Positions 1 to 10,960 of a stretch of 64,000 bases of DNA are shown here, piece after piece. How positions within the stretch are numbered: position 1 is the first letter of the stretch; each line of letters begins with the position of its first letter. Both the position numbers and the translations under genes were made by a program. Under the pieces are notes generated by a model. That model saw only the letters and a list, made by a program, of their open reading frames with translations, was not told the origin of the DNA and searched no databases. Location of the stretch: contig OZ038381.1 of NCBI GenBank assembly GCA_964036045.1, positions 104,661,367 to 104,725,366 on the forward strand, given 5' to 3'. The DNA comes from Eutreptiella sp. 'Long Island Sound 2002'. Its lineage: Eukaryota > Euglenozoa > Euglenophyceae > Eutreptiales > Eutreptiaceae.

Positions 1-618
1 GCGGCGTTCCGCGAAGGTCAATTTTTGCGAAAACAGTCACGTTCACGATTTTTTTTAAAAAATCCTGAGGCGATCCCAGGAATCAGCCAGGCGCCCATGG
101 TGTGGCCCAACAGTGGGCCTCTTCATATATAGTTTGAATTGGGACAGTAACGCGTCGTGTCGGCTACGCGACGCGTTGGGGGGAGACACACGAAATGAGT
201 GTTTTTGGCTCAAAAATCACTATATTTCACTGTGTTTCGCCCACAAACCACTGTTTGGCCCAGTTTGGGCAGGATCTCAGTGGAGATCCTGATGGTGACG
301 ACTCGTAGCCGTCAGACTTTCTGATGGCGGCGACGCCGCCGCCTTCACTTCGTCCTCTTTTCTAAGCTATTTTATAGTATAGAAGTGTCACATATACATA
401 ATACTTGTCTACATGTTTATATTGTCTACATATACCTTCATCTCTTGCCCAGGACGCCACATTGTGTCATGGCCGAGGCAAGGATCACAGAATTCTTTGG
501 AGAAACCCAAACTGATGGAAGATCAGCTAGAATTTCAAGAGGAAGTCTTGGATTTCATGGGATTGGGGTTTTGCATGCCAAGGGAAGCTTGGAGGATGCC
601 TCCCCCCAATGTGCACGG
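1..618. other. Intergenic or leader sequence, no gene seen
   Basis: No convincing coding frame, tRNA or repeat end is visible here. Composition is mixed and changes abruptly to very C-rich sequence near 600. Short open frames exist from about 385, but their first 75 codons look random, and the better-looking coding sequence starts at the ATG at 619. Confidence 0.4.
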
Positions 619-2997
619 ATGGACCCCGTGGACCAGCGCGCCTACGTCAGGGGCCTCGAGGCGTGCCTCAGAGTGGCGCATCGCTGGCACACCCGCTCCC
701 CGTCACCCCCGCGGGGACAGGGGGCATCACCCGCTCTCGACACCCACCAGGCCAAGAAGACCAAGACAGGCCAGGGTGCCCGCCAGCGCGCCCGCCAACA
801 AGGCACGGCACCCCAGCCGGGACCGAGGCCCAGCCATGCCGCACCACCCCACTCCCAGACCCCCGCGGCACACCAACAGCACCACCCTCACCAGCGCCCA
901 CCACCGCCACCGTACCGCAGCACCCTAACCCGGCAGCCCCGGCAAGGACCACTGCCCGCAGGCATCCGCGCCATACAAGGACCAGCATTCACGCAGGGCC
1001 ACTGAACATGGCACCACCAGCACCATCATCACGCCCCCGCCCCCCCCCACCCCTACCCCCCGACGCCCCAATACTACAGCAACCCCCACGCGCTCGATCA
1101 CCACCAAGCCCCAGCGTAGCCGGCCCCCACAGGCCACCCAGCCCACGCGGCGCACCACACCGCACCGCACCATCACGTGTACCACGGGCACACCTACCAC
1201 CACAACAAACCCTTACCACCGTACCCACCAGCGCCGTGGTACCACACACAGCCAACACACCCTCACAACCACCACTAAACGGTCCTGCACCACCTACCGC
1301 CCCCACTGCACAGGCTCGCGACATTCGGGCCACCATATGCCCCCATAGACCAACAGGGGGCCATGCACGCGCACCAACAGCACCAGGGCCTACAAGGAGC
1401 ACCCCACCACCACCGGCAGCCCCCCCCGACCCGAACCCATGCCAACAAGCACCATCCACCAGCAGCCACCCGCTGCCTACGAACCACAGGCCTACCCGGA
1501 TGCCCGGGCAGCCACCTCCCAGCCATACCTCGCCACCGCGGCAAGCCAGGGTCCGCAAGAACAGCACGGCACGCACACGCAACACCCACACGACCCAGCA
1601 GGACGCCCAGACTCCGGTCCAGCACAGCACCCATCCCCGCTCCCCCCGCCACCAGCAGTGCAACCCCCACAACATCCCCCTCCGCCCCTCCCCCGGGACC
1701 AGGCCACAAACGCACCACGCAAAGACCCCCACCAAGCCCCGCCACCCCCAGCCCCCGCCGACACACACCACCGGGATTTACCCTCCTGCAGCCACCAAGG
1801 GAAACCCCATCACCAGACCCCACACGCGAGAACGACAATCGCCCCCCCCAACCCACACCACCCCCCTCACCACCTCCCGCACCACCAGCCGCCGCACCGA
1901 CCGAACCCTACGCCCTACACAACCCCGCAGCGGTACGGCAGCACCTCCGGGACCTCGGAGACCAGGAGGTGCTACGCTTCCACACCTCTGGCACCACCCA
2001 GCGCATCCGGGCGGCCACCCTCGTCCAGGCGGCTACCCTGCGGGAGGGCGTCCGAGACTTCCTCTTCGACGCCTTCCTCCACGTCGCCCGGCACGACCGC
2101 GTCCTGTTCGCCACCCTTGACGGCGAGAGCCTGCCCCCCACAGGGAACCGAATCTGGGTACCCCCCATCGACTGGGGGCCACACTTGGTCGGAAAACCAG
2201 TGCCGGGGCGGGTGAACACCAAGGGCCGCACCCGCTACCACGAGCCCAACATGGCCCACAACCCACCCAGCGCCACCCCCGCCAATACCAAGGCGTGGGA
2301 GAGGGGGAAATGGGGCGACCGGATGGCCTCCCTGAGCAACTTCAGGGACCACGTCACGGGCAATGTCCCCACCCCCGACAACCAGCAGCCAGCCCCCTCC
2401 ACGTACATGACCCTCATGTACAACATACACTACACCCTCTCCACCACCCACTACCACGCACCCACCGGCACCTGGGTGGTACACGGTACCGACTCCCTTC
2501 TCCCCGCTGACTACGCCCCCTTCCCGCCGCACAACACGGCCCCCGACAGGTACACCAGAGAGGACAAGCCGGACGAACCCCACATCTGGGGCACGTGGGA
2601 GCGCAGGTCTCTTGACACGCTGCTCTCCATCCGCAGCCGCAACCAGGACCTTGGCAGGGTGATGTATTGCCTTGCCAAATGGACCCAAGGGACCTGGGAG
2701 ATCTGCACGGAGCGGTGGATGTGGAAAGTAACACTGCGTCCGCAGCAGAGGGAGGCCCCCCTGAACTGCATGGGACCCACCCCACGGCGCCCCACCACCC
2801 TGCAAACCTGCCCTTACATGGTTGCAGCCCGCCTCACGACTCTGCTGTGGCCGGGCCAAGATACCCCCACCCAAAACTACCCCTACCTCACGGAAGAGGA
2901 CATGCCCGGCATCCAGCGATGCATCTTCAGCACCATCGACTACCTCCAGCAAACGCGCGCACACCTCCTGGAGCTGAAGTGGACCCCCCCCGGATAA
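619..2997 (+). pseudogene. Pro/His-rich ORF of GC-rich element A (in-frame stops)
   Basis: One plus-strand frame stays open for about 790 codons except for three nonsense codons: TGA at 1003, TAG at 1117 and TAA at 1276. The start at 619 is chosen because an ordinary-looking segment (MDPVDQRAYVRGLEACLRV) begins there. It is followed by about 350 residues of Pro, His, Thr and Ala low-complexity sequence. The C-terminal half, from about 1900, has balanced composition with many Trp, Tyr and acidic residues, for example RHDRVLFATLDGES and RVMYCLAKWTQGTWEI, so it probably folds. I do not recognise the family. Its position just upstream of the 4.3-kb LTR-like repeat suggests a gag-like or ORF1-like product of a retroelement. 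That is inference; no RT or integrase motif is present. Confidence 0.5.
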
Positions 2998-3078
2998 CCC
3001 ACTCACCCACGCATCCGAGACAATGCCACTACGCCACCACATACCACACATGACACCGGCCAAAGCACTAGCACCGGA

Positions 3079-4310
3079 ATGCATGCGGGACACCAGGGAC
3101 ACTGCACGCACACATCCGATGCCCGAACCCGCACCCTCGTCCTCATTACTCACAGGACCCAACATCCGGCGCCTGCCCCCGCCGCCCGAGACCCCCCGCT
3201 GTCCCCCACATGCGTCCCCTCCGCCTCCGACTCCACAACCTCCACCACCGCAACCACCTCGTCCGCCACCACCACCACATCCTCGTCCAGCACACCACCA
3301 CCGGAGCAGCGGGGAAAACCTCCCAAACGGGCCCCGAAACCCGTCCCCACCGCAAGCCCCCCAACCAACGCCATAGCCTACGCCCTGGCAAAGCCCACGC
3401 CCGCAACCCGGCCAAAACCCAAGACGGCCGCCAAGCAGCCACCCAAGCCCTGGAACGCACCGAGGCCTCAGCCCGCTGCCAAACCCAAGCCCAAGCCCTG
3501 GCCCGGCGCCACGCCGACAGCGCGAGCTGCATCCCCCGAGGACGTCCTTCTACGACCTCCGGCCCAAGCCATCCTAGACCCGGCAGCAGCAGCGCCCAGC
3601 ACGGCGCCCCCGGACGTCACGGACACCGCCGCCACCACCTTCATGGCGGATCGCGCCGCGGCCGAGGCGCGACGCACCTCGTCCTGCCACCCCTCAAAGC
3701 CCGCAGCCCAGGTCCACGGGCTGACTCCGCCCAGACCAGAGCAGCGCGAGGGCCAACCAACAGCGTCCCTGCCCCCCTACCAACCTCCGATGCCGGCCCA
3801 CATCCAGCAGATGCCCCACTACCGCCGCCACCACGGATCCGAGCCCTACCCCGAGGCGGAGACCGTGCGCGCGTACCCAGGGGTCCACGTACGCCTACGC
3901 CCCCGCTCTCCCGGCGATCCCACCGCAACGACTACGAGGACTCCCCCAGGCCAGCCACCGCCACCAGTCCCCATGACCCCACCACTAATACCCGCGCCCA
4001 CACCTCCGCCCAAGGCCACGGCCCCGCCCAGGGCCATTGGTGGCAGTGCTGGACCCACACGCAGCTCTGGGAGCTGCGAGACTTGGCCCGGGCAGACCCC
4101 TCCCTGGATGGCCTGGTCCACCGGCCCCGCAAGGGGTCGGCGGAGAACCCCCGCCTGCAGTTTGCGAGGGGGTGGATGCCACAGGCCGCACGGGAAGCCA
4201 TGCTGGCCGATGCGCTCCATCCCGAGGGAATTTACCTGCGCAACCTCCCCGCACCCCACGACCACCCGTATGTCCTGAGACACCTGCTAGAGACCCTCCA
4301 GGAGGCGTGA
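3079..4310 (+). pseudogene. Second ORF of element A, Pro-rich with a helical C-terminal domain
   Basis: This continues the plus-strand coding of element A after the stop at 2997. The first part reads best in the same phase as the upstream ORF, with Pro/Ala/Lys-rich sequence such as KPKPKPWPGA. The last 90 residues read best in another phase, so a frameshift or small intron lies between about 3850 and 3960. The C-terminal part (WTHTQLWELRDLARAD to VLRHLLETLQEA) has balanced composition and looks like a compact helical domain. A similar pattern closes the ORF at 25154-25781: Trp-Thr, then Glu-Leu pairs, a Met-Leu-x-x-Ala-Leu segment and a final Leu-x-x-Leu-Leu-Gln. Function is unknown. It may be a structural or nucleic-acid-binding protein of the element. 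Confidence 0.45.
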
Positions 4311-4640
4311 AGAGAAGGAAGGTGCCTGTGGGACATCACCCCAAGCCTAACCCACGCACACACACCCCCTCGCCGGCCAGCAAGCGTCCACGCACAGACA
4401 CCGGCAGCACCCACAGCACCTCTCGAGCCCCGCGCGCCACACAGCATGACCTGCCTGACCCCCCGGCCAGCGGCGCAACCACCTAGCCTCGAGGGGGGAT
4501 ACTCCCTGGGTGACGCCCAGGCCGCACGCCGACAACGCTCCCTGCCACCCCAACAGCCCGCACACCGGCCCCAGCCGAGCCGACAACAGCGAACCTGCCC
4601 GCCGGCCGAGCCGCCAAGGTGCCAACCGGGCCCGACAAAG
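4311..4640 (+). other. Non-coding end of element A
   Basis: C-rich sequence between the last ORF of element A and the 4.28-kb repeat. No purine-rich tract directly abuts the repeat at 4641, so a standard polypurine primer is not obvious. No gene is seen. Confidence 0.35.
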
Positions 4641-6337
4641 TGTGTGGGCTATCCACCAACATGCTACATGGCGACAAAGCTCTCTGTATGGCAAGATGGT
4701 GCTGCATTGAAACCATTGGACTTACGCGTGCCCTGCTCTGAGGGGTCGGCCACGGCTGACCCGGAATGCGCCAGGCCTTGGTGGCCGTCGGCTCCATGGA
4801 ACAACTGCGAGGTAGTGCAACAAAGTGTGAACCCTTGGTGACCAGGCCGGGTCAAGCCCCCGACTGGGGGCTCTGGTCCGATTGGAAGAGCTCCGTACCG
4901 AATCGCCGCAGCTGGTCTATGCGGCTAGACTCCACAGTGCAAATGCAGCGAAGGGAATTTGACAAGCGTCTCACTGTCGTTCTCTCTGTGTTCCTTCGGA
5001 AGATGCGGTGGCTCATGGTGCATAGGAATCCAACAGCCAGCGTCATGCCAGTCCTCGGGCAGGGCCACAGTCCAGTCCGCAGATACACCCCCCCCCCCCC
5101 CCACACAGGGCACATGGCAACCAGGATGAGGTGAGAGACAAGGACCGAGGGAACACTAGGGTGGGGGAGACACCAGGGAAAAGGGTAGGGACGACAGAGA
5201 GGGGCAGGGGTAGAGCACGCGGCTGGCACACACGGGTGACAGCGCGGCTCAGACAGAGAGGGCAGAGGAACAGGCAGGGTCGGCCGAGAGACGGAGAATG
5301 GGAGGGGAGACGGGCGAGTGAGGGGGCACAGGGCGGCGAGACAGGGGTAGCACGGAGAAGAGCAGGCGGCACACGCAGGGCGCACGGGAGCAGTGGAGAG
5401 CGCGACCACAAGGACACCAAAAAAAAAAGGAAAACAACAGAAAAGGCGGACATGACACCCAGGAAGGACACGTAGAAGAGGCAGGGCGCGGGAGGTGGGG
5501 GGAACAGGAAGCCAACAGGGGCGCAAAGGAACACAATGTCTCTCACAGAGAAACACCATGCCGATGACACGCATAGAGCCGTACCGGCCGTCCCACCCGA
5601 CCATCAGGGAACTGATGGAGGGGCGGCTGGCGGGGGAGGACGATGGGGGAGTCCCCCCGAAGGGGTATCTGGGGAGGCCGCCCAAGTCGGCCTACAGGTC
5701 GGAAGACAGGGCGGAGGCCCTGAGGCGCGAAAAGCGCGCGAGATACAGCCATGGCGCGGGGACGACCAGCGGCGAGCACACGGAGCAGGAGAACGACAGT
5801 AAGAGGGCGGGCAGGAGACAGGGGGTAGGGGAGGGTGGAGAGGAGAGAAAGAAGATTAACTTCAACGAAGGCATAAAAGGCTGGGACGCGAGCGAGGGGC
5901 GCCCACCTGGCTTGGCCGGGGACCGCCAAGGGCCGCGCCACAGGATGACGATGAGACTGGAGGTGAGCACTGAACGGAGCCGAGACAGATGGCGGTGCAG
6001 TGTTGTTGTGCGTGCATGCAGGGAGGGGGGAACCACGCGGCAGACAGCACGACGAGGAAAAAAAACCCGGACAGCACCCCACAGCGCCACAGGAGGGCGT
6101 GCGGCACAAAGCGAGCGGGCGGCGAGGAAACGGGACGGAGCAAAAAGGGCAGACGAGGGACCGCAGGTGGCGTAAAAAAAAAATCATAGGTGCGAAGAAC
6201 AGTACCAACAGCGACGGGTGACCACGTGGGGGAAAGGCAAGGGTAACGGGGGGCACCGGGGCCAGGAAGAGGGACCCACCACAGGTCCAGAACGGAACAC
6301 ACAACGCAAGCGGAATGCAGCAGGAAGGGGGCGACCA

Positions 6338-6900
6338 GTGCTAGGCTCACGAACCAGACACGGAAAGGCAACGGACCCGGTGGGCCCGCGCCAGAGGGTT
6401 GTAGACGGCCCCAAAAAAAACGGGATGCAGGAAAAAGGGGACGGGACAGAAAAGGGCGTGTGGCTAGAGCCACAGGACGGCCCGAGGGGACTAGGACGGC
6501 ATGGGGGGCGGCACAAGAGTAAGGGGCGGGGGCGGGAGGGGAGCAACCCGTGCTAGGCGCACAAAAAGGTCCCCGGATGTATGAGGATCCAGTGGGCCCG
6601 CGCCACAGGGCTGCTGGCGGCCCGTTGGGGTATAAACACGGGATGAGGGATTGGATGGGGCCGCACAACAGCCCAGGGGAAGAGGCCGGGGCCGCGGCAC
6701 AGGGGAAAGGGGCGGGGGCAGGAAGGGAGCAACCCGTGCTAGGTGCACGAAACGGTCCCCGGATGGAAGACGATCCAGTGGGCCCGCGCCACAGGGTTGC
6801 TGGCGGCCCGGTGGGGTATAAACACGGGATGATTGTAAAAAGGGACGGGACAGAGAAGGGCGTGTGGCTAGGGCCGCACAACAGCCCGGCGGGGTAGGGA
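6338..6900 (+). repeat. Triplicated ~190-bp block inside LTR-like copy 1
   Basis: Three successive blocks start at 6338, 6550 and 6736, each opening with GTGCTAGG. Each then carries a GGTCCCCGGAT-like stretch, a CAGTGGGCCCG segment and a run before GGGATG. Blocks two and three contain GGGGTATAAACACGGG, a possible TATA-like signal. The same three blocks occur at 28209, 28423 and 28609 in copy 2, so the triplication predates the duplication of the repeat. Confidence 0.6.
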
Positions 6901-8083
6901 GTCCACGGGACGCTGGGAATGGGCCGGTGCCAGGGTGTTGCATAGGGGAATGGGACATGGGATGGGAAGGGAGACCGAAAGCGCCAAGCAACAGCCCCGT
7001 GGGATTGGGAAACCAGTCGCCATGGAGTGGTGAACCATGGGCCAACCATGGTGATCCTGACCACGGGAAGTCGGGAAAATGCACTGAACTCCGGGACGGC
7101 CGTGAGGTGTCCGCAGGGGTGAGGGTTTGCCTTGAGATCCCCGGGTCAATGGCCTGAGTACAGGTAGGTTCACGCGTGAGCGGGACCAGGGGGAACGTGG
7201 AAAGGGTCGCCCCCTGGCCTCCAGCCGTGGATGGACGACAACCAAGTGCATCCGGGAGCTGAGTGGGTAGTCTAACCCCTGAGGGATGGGGAGTGGTGGA
7301 ATGTGGTTGACAGAGAGAAATGCTCCGCTGTTGGCGAGGGCTATCCACAGAAAACCCGCCTGCAGGCGCCCAAAAGGCTGTGCTAGGGGGGGAAGGCCGG
7401 AGGATCCTTCAATGGGTGACCGGAAGGAGCTGAAACCGTAAGGGCAGCGACTGAAGGGAACCTACCGCCGGTCATGCCCCAAGGGAACCTGGTTGAAGTT
7501 CTCGGCCGTGAGGTGAGACAGGGGTCCCCAGGGGAACTGATGGTGGAGACCTCTCCTTCCCGCCAGAGGCGGCCACCATGTAAAACAAACAAGGAGATGT
7601 CAGATGAGGCTGCGGACGCGGCCGCCCTTACTTACATACTTACTCACTCCGACCCATGGAAGCAACTGATGACAGGCGTGCCGGCACACAGCCCAGGAGG
7701 GGGTCGCCTGCCAAGCAGCGGGGCCCCGCAACTGAAGCCACAGGGATGAGGAGGTCGTACCGTAGACTCGCGGGAGCAATACCCCCTGTGGTTAGAGATA
7801 CTCCATACGGCTGAGCAGCCCCCAGAGCTGCCGGCCACAGGAGGGGGCATGTGACTCTACCCACGGACACATGTGTGTACACCCTCCCACCCGGGACACC
7901 TGGGATGGGTGGCCGCGACACTGCCTTCCCAAGCACCTGCGGGAGCGGCTTAAGAGGCACCTGACCTAGGGCAGTGGGAGGGACAGGACGTCCCCTTGGT
8001 AAGACCTTCTTCTTGCATTGTCAAAGGAGGCATCCCAAGCTCCCGTAGATACCTACCTAGCTACCTCATGCTTCTCCCTAACG

Positions 8084-8917
8084 TTAGTTGGGCCTTAGCA
8101 AACCACCATATGTGACCCTAAATGCTGGTGCATCAAGATAATTGACCGGCGGCTGCCAAAATTGCCCCAAAAAACAGCCACATTTGCCCTATTTAACTTG
8201 TAGTTCTCGTGTAGGCAGATTTAGGGGAGGCATCATTAGATTTCAAATTGCTCAACCTTGCTGCTAAGGTTAGTTTGGCCTAGGCAAAACACCATATGTG
8301 ACCCTGAATCCTCTTGCATCAACACATGTCAACGGCAGGTACCAAAAGTGCCTCAAAGCAGCCATATTTGCCCTGTTTGACCTCTACTTCTAGTATAAGT
8401 AGATTGAGGGGAAGTGTCATGAGATTTCAAAGGGCTGAACTTGTTCCCAAGCTTACTGGGTCCCTGGCAAACAACCATTTGTGATCCTAAAAGCTCTTGG
8501 CTCAAGATAAATGAATAGAGGGAGCCAAAATTGCCTCAAAACAGCCATATTTGCAGTATGTAATGCGCAATTCTCGTATAAGTAGATTTAGCGGAGGTAT
8601 CTTGAGATTTCAAATTGCTCAACCTTCTTCCCAAGGTTAGTTCGGCTTTGGCAAACCACCACATGTGATGCTAAACGCTCCTGGCTCATGATGAATGAAG
8701 AGTGGGTGCCAAAACCGCCTCCAAGCAGCCATATTTGCCCTTTTTCACGCGTAATTCTAGTATAGGTAGATTCAGGGGAGATGTCATGAGACTTCAAGTT
8801 GCTCAACATCGTCCCTAAGGTTGGTCTGGGCCTGGCAAACCACAAATTATGACCAGAAATGCTGTCTACTCAAGACAAACGATCAGGGGATGCTAAAATT
8901 GCCACAAATCAGCCACA
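8084..8917 (+). repeat. ~184-bp satellite at the end of LTR-like copy 1
   Basis: Successive units start at 8084, 8270, 8453, 8637 and 8821 (periods 186, 183, 184, 184), the last one partial. Each unit has a TTAGT-GGCCTTGGCAAAC-like start, a CAGCCATATTTGCC core and an AGTAGATTTAG-GGAG-like third quarter. Units differ from one another by roughly a fifth of positions, so this is an old array. The same array closes copy 2. Confidence 0.75.
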
Positions 8918-8918
8918 T

Positions 8919-8934
8919 TCGGCGCCCAATGTGC
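8919..8934 (+). promoter_or_regulatory. Candidate primer-binding site, tRNA-Lys-like
   Basis: Directly after the CA end of LTR-like copy 1 the sequence reads TCGGCGCCCAATGTG. The standard tRNA-Lys primer-binding site is TGGCGCCCAACGTGG. The match is close, with C for T at the first base and T for C at one interior base. This supports reading 4641-8917 as a 5' LTR of an element that continues to the right. The assignment is from family knowledge and not proven. Confidence 0.4.
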
Positions 8935-8945
8935 CGGCGGCTGCC

Positions 8946-10354
8946 ATGAAGTCCATCCTCCCGGAAGTGCGGAGGCAGGAGGAAGGCAAGGGCGGGCGAG
9001 GGCAGCCAGAGGCGGGAGCGGCAGGGAGCGGGGACAGCAGTGTAAGCGCCGGAGGGAGGGGGCGGACGGGGAAGGGAGGGAAAGGGCAGGCGGGGACGTC
9101 GTGGGCTGTGCACGCGAAGGGACACCTGGCATGGAGGGGGGGAAAGGGGAGTGGACGGGGGCGACAGTGGCCGCAGCCCCAACCCTTGTTCAGGCAGTCG
9201 CCGCCGGGGTCGCCCCCACAGGTCAGTGCGGGGGTAAGGGCGGAGGAGGAGAGGGAGGTGCGCCGCCAGCAGGCAGCGCGGTACGAGGCGCTGGCACACA
9301 TGGAGCGCCAGCGCCGTGGCCGCCAGCCCCCGGAGCAGGGACCGGACACCATCTACCGGTTGGAGATGGAGCCGGGGAGGACAGGGTCGGGGCGCCAGGG
9401 GGGGCTGGAGGGGTCGGAAGGGGAGCGCGGCGGGCAGCCCAGTGGTGGTATGCGGAGGGAGGTAGGGCAGGCAGAACAGAGCAGCGCAGCGGCGGAGGGG
9501 CAGCGCGGCCAGCGGAAGGGAGAGCAAGAGACGGTAGCCAGCGCAGTGGACACACAGGCAGCGCGGTGCAGGGCAAGGGTGCGGGACAAGTAGAAGGCGG
9601 CAAGGCAAGCAGAGTGAGCACGGTAGGCAGGGGAAAGGAGCGGGGCAAGAAGGGCTCCAGGGGAAGGGACACGGGAAGGCAGGACTCCACGGATTAGGCG
9701 GCAAGGGACAGAGGGCAACGGGGCGACAAGGCAAAGGGCAGGGGAAGGAGAGTGGCCATGGGTACATGGGCTCGCCGGTGTTGCCAGGGAAGGGATTGGG
9801 ATGGTGGGGAGGTGTAGTCCTGCCAGCCGTCCCACCAATCGTCCCATCATTCCTGCCGCCACCATACCCGGCGATGGGGATGGTGTACCCACCCCCGCCA
9901 GCGTACCAGGGCATGCAGCCACAGGCACACGTGCAGCAGCGCCCGCAGGCCGGTGGGACGGCGTGGGGGGCGCAGGAAGGGAAGCAGGAAGAGCGCAGGA
10001 GGGCGTGGGAGAGGTTAGGGGAAGCAGAGAGGAGCCTGAGGGAGAGGGAGGTCAGGGTCATGGTGGGGCGGGCAGGGTGGAGGAGGGGAGGACGGAAAGG
10101 ACCGACAGGCCACAGGGAGGGGAAGCACAGGCAGTGGAGGAGCTGCAGAGGGCGTGGGCGGACCATCGGAGAAGACAGGAATGGGTTGAGAGGGCGGAAC
10201 GAGAGGCAGAAAGACAGGAGGAGGGAAGGGGACAGGAGGGTACCCCACTGGTGCCGTTCAGACAGCCGGCTATCCCGCAGGAGCAGGAGGGAGAGATGCA
10301 GGAGAGGGTATGGAGGCGGATCAGGGGGGAGGCGGCGAATCTGGCGGAAAGGGA
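8946..10354 (+). pseudogene. G-rich coding region of element B, first part
   Basis: Starting at the ATG at 8946, just after the primer-site candidate, a plus-strand frame runs to 9593 with Gly, Arg, Glu and Gln-rich sequence. Plausible coding then continues in changing phases to the insertion of element 1 at about 10355. This includes a Pro-rich linker (YPAMGMVYPPPPAYQG) and charged coiled-coil-like stretches (RRAWERLGEAERSLRERE; AVEELQRAWADHRRRQEW). Several indels or small introns must lie between. It resumes at 25154. The protein is unrecognised; position and composition suggest a gag-like or ORF1-like protein. It carries no RT motif. Confidence 0.4.
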
Positions 10355-10360
10355 CAGGAC

Positions 10361-10584
10361 TGTCCTTAGCATCGGCAGCGCAACAAAGCCATCGTGAATG
10401 TCATAGAAGGGGCCTGTTGAAGACAGTAAATGTCGGACATGAAATCCTGCATCAAATCAACAAATACACAACAATCGGAGACTATTCGGCGATACACAAA
10501 TACAAGCGCCTTAACCTCCCTAGGAATATACATGTGTGCACTGCACCGGTGCACTGTACTGCACCTGTGGTCTGATCTGCTGCA
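10361..10584 (-). repeat. Element 1, 3' LTR
   Basis: Direct partner of 24930-25153. On the minus strand it starts TGCAGCAG and ends AAGGACA, giving TG...CA. Six further bases (CAGGAC at 10355-10360) are also shared with the partner, so the end may lie at 10355. Only about three substitutions separate the two copies. Confidence 0.9.
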
Positions 10585-10598
10585 CCCCCCTCCTAGGC
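10585..10598 (-). promoter_or_regulatory. Element 1 polypurine tract
   Basis: On the minus strand CCTAGGAGGGGGG lies immediately before the TGCAGCAG start of the 3' LTR. This is the expected place and composition for the plus-strand primer. Confidence 0.75.
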
Positions 10599-10960
10599 TA
10601 GGCAACCGTCAGGGAGACAAACAGCCGATAAATACCAAAGATCTGACCACTGTGCACTGATGCAGAAACAGGCCATAGACACGACAAAACAATGCAAATC
10701 CAGGCTGAATTCCAGCTGAATCCTGTCTGAATTCCGGCTGAATCCTGTCTGAATTCTGAGGGAATCCTGTCTGACCGTTGTTAAAATTCTCCCAAATTCT
10801 GGGCCTGAACTTGACTGGGATTCTGGAATTCTGATCGGAATTCATCTGTGGGAGACAAAGAAATGGGGATGGATGGATGGCATAACAGCAAGGGGAGAGA
10901 AATAGGGGGGGGGGGGCGTAAAAAAAACGCACTCACCCCACAGAAATCTGGATCCATACT
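10599..10960 (-). other. Element 1 3' untranslated region with short tandem repeats
   Basis: Non-coding sequence between the chromodomain stop and the polypurine tract. About three copies of a 22-bp unit (GAATTCCGGCTGAATCCTGTC-like) lie at 10706-10775, and a GGAT microsatellite lies near 10868. Confidence 0.6.

Larger units (their letters stand above)
4641..8917 (+). repeat. 4.28-kb LTR-like direct repeat, copy 1
   Basis: A near-identical copy lies in the same orientation at 26509-30751. Both copies begin TGTGTGGGC and end CAGCCACA, the TG...CA form of LTRs. The sequence is G/A-rich on this strand in the first 3.3 kb. It contains a roughly 190-bp triplication (from 6338) and ends with a satellite of about 184 bp (from 8084). 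The long minus-strand frames in it are Pro/Leu/Ser-rich by-products of composition and differ by indels between copies, so I do not call genes. If it is an LTR, it is unusually long, as in LARD-type non-autonomous elements. No matching target duplication was found outside the two copies. Confidence 0.6.

Noticed and set aside
5543-7348. Long Pro/Leu/Ser-rich minus-strand frames in the 4.3-kb repeat
   Set aside because: They follow from G/A-rich composition on the plus strand, overlap in several phases and are broken by indels in the second copy (27414-29221). No domain is visible.
8084-8917. CRISPR-like array
   Set aside because: Units of about 184 bp diverge throughout and have no short repeat/spacer structure; this is a satellite in eukaryotic DNA.
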